From positions 1 through 41,194 of the forward strand of contig NZ_JAHHIR010000012.1 of the NCBI RefSeq assembly GCF_018678075.1: 41,194 nt of DNA, given 5' to 3'. Below, piece after piece: positions 40,835-41,194 of this stretch. The translations under genes and the position numbers were made by a program. Below the pieces are notes generated by a model, which saw only the letters and a list, made by a program, of their open reading frames with translations, was not told where the DNA came from and did no database searches. This DNA comes from Epibacterium ulvae. GTDB lineage: Bacteria; Pseudomonadota; Alphaproteobacteria; Rhodobacterales; Rhodobacteraceae. Within the stretch, counting starts at the first letter, position 1; the number at the start of each line of letters is the position of its first letter.

Positions 40835-41059
40835 TCACGTTGGTTGATCGGTGTCGATCCAGATCGTGACCGGCCCGTCATTGACCAGCGAGACTTTCAT
40901 ATCCGCGCCGAGTTTTCCTGTTGCGACCAATATCCTTTGACCCCTGAGGTGGGTAACGAACTCAAGATAGAGCGCTTCAGCTAACTGGTGCTGCGCGGCG
41001 GTCGAGAACCCAGGGCGATTTCCGTTGCGCGTATTCGCGGCAAGGGTAAACTGGCTAAC
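40835..41059 (-). pseudogene. dtd: C-terminal half of D-aminoacyl-tRNA deacylase, cut at an IS border
   Basis: The 74 C-terminal codons of Dtd are present: [22 protein letters not shown] (VSQFTLAAN then [12 protein letters not shown], with the conserved substrate-binding SQFTL) and [10 protein letters not shown] at the end. Dtd (~145 residues) removes D-amino acids from tRNA. Before VSQFTL the sequence ceases to match: there is a stop a few codons upstream and a new IS. The N-terminal half may lie beyond the IS outside the window. As it stands the gene is broken. Confidence 0.8.
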
Positions 41060-41150
41060 GCCAAAGATTTAACCAATTATCCACCTGACCTGAGCCCCAA
41101 GTCTCCTCCGGTTTTGCGCGGAGTCCTTGAGGTTAAATCTTTGGCGTTAG
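41055..41150. repeat. 20-bp perfect inverted repeat at the dtd/IS junction
   Basis: The 20 bases at 41055-41074 (starting CTAACGCCAAAG) recur exactly as reverse complement at 41131-41150, with 56 bases between. The left arm overlaps the end of the dtd fragment, the right arm the end of the IS transposase gene. A 20-bp perfect match is far beyond chance and suggests a rearrangement at the insertion site. Confidence 0.8.
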
Positions 41151-41194
41151 GCCGCCAGCTTGTCCATTGCCTTTCTTTGCAAAAATTCCATCGG
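41086..41194 (-). mobile_element. End of an insertion sequence, transposase C-terminus
   Basis: On the minus strand a frame enters from the window edge and ends PMEFLQRKAMDKLAA then TAA (41147-41149), like the C-terminus of IS3-type transposases. Outside it, TGACCTGAGCCCCAAG starting at 41086 looks like a terminal inverted repeat beginning with TGA. The rest of the element lies beyond the window. Identity of the family is not certain. Confidence 0.5.

Noticed and set aside
1-41194. CRISPR array
   Set aside because: No run of regularly spaced direct repeats was seen; the only regularly spaced repeat is the hipBA operator triplet.

Overview
The window looks like part of a Rhodobacterales (Roseobacter-type) alphaproteobacterial chromosome. 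Most of it (about 1-33160) is an integrated mobile element; the right part (about 34800-41060) is ordinary chromosome. This rests on the gene families, the GC-rich codon use and the style of the VirB/VirD4 transfer genes; no taxonomic search was possible.

Layout. 1-2100: a truncated IS3-type transposase, then a HipBA toxin-antitoxin operon whose promoter carries three evenly spaced HipB-like operators. 2357-10948 (+): a type IV secretion (conjugation) operon running virB4 C-half, small lipoprotein, lytic transglycosylase, virB5, virB8, virB9, virB10, virB11, a DUF4177 protein, virB6. Its first gene is a chimera of the ArdC N-terminus and the VirB4 ATPase half. A strong hairpin closes this operon. 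11058-15737 (-): a small protein of unknown function and a two-gene Hachiman-type antiphage system (hamA nuclease, hamB helicase). 16022-20472 (-): the other part of the transfer region, virB1, virB2, virB3, the N-half of virB4, and a virD4 that has lost its start and an internal segment. VirB4 is therefore split between two loci on opposite strands, and the two breakpoints fit excision and re-insertion of one block.

21007-24680: a metal module with two MerR-type regulators. The first faces merT-merF-GDCCVxC; the second faces a transglutaminase-like gene, a CDF transporter and a membrane methyltransferase-like gene. Both MerR promoters share the same geometry, a 15-bp perfect dyad inside a 19-bp spacer. 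No merA or merP is present. 24822-29888: a copper module (CopC, CopD, multicopper oxidase, two c-type cytochromes, small His/Cys-rich exported proteins) next to a Crp/Fnr-type regulator. 30040-33094: small regulators (XRE, two divergent ribbon-helix-helix proteins with palindromes between them), an exported protein, and a tyrosine integrase reading toward a tRNA-Cys(GCA) gene, the probable attachment site.

33240-34800 holds debris: a frameshifted second integrase, a truncated RusA-type resolvase and a decayed IS3 element. The chromosomal flank then has a CbiX-type chelatase, tRNA-Gly(TCC), an ABC exporter, an acyl-CoA synthetase, an alpha/beta hydrolase, and a dtd gene cut in half at the border of another IS, with a 20-bp perfect inverted repeat at the junction.

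The element carried defence (Hachiman, HipBA), metal resistance and its own transfer machine. The transfer machine now looks broken (split virB4, damaged virD4), so the island is probably no longer self-transmissible although its integrase looks intact.
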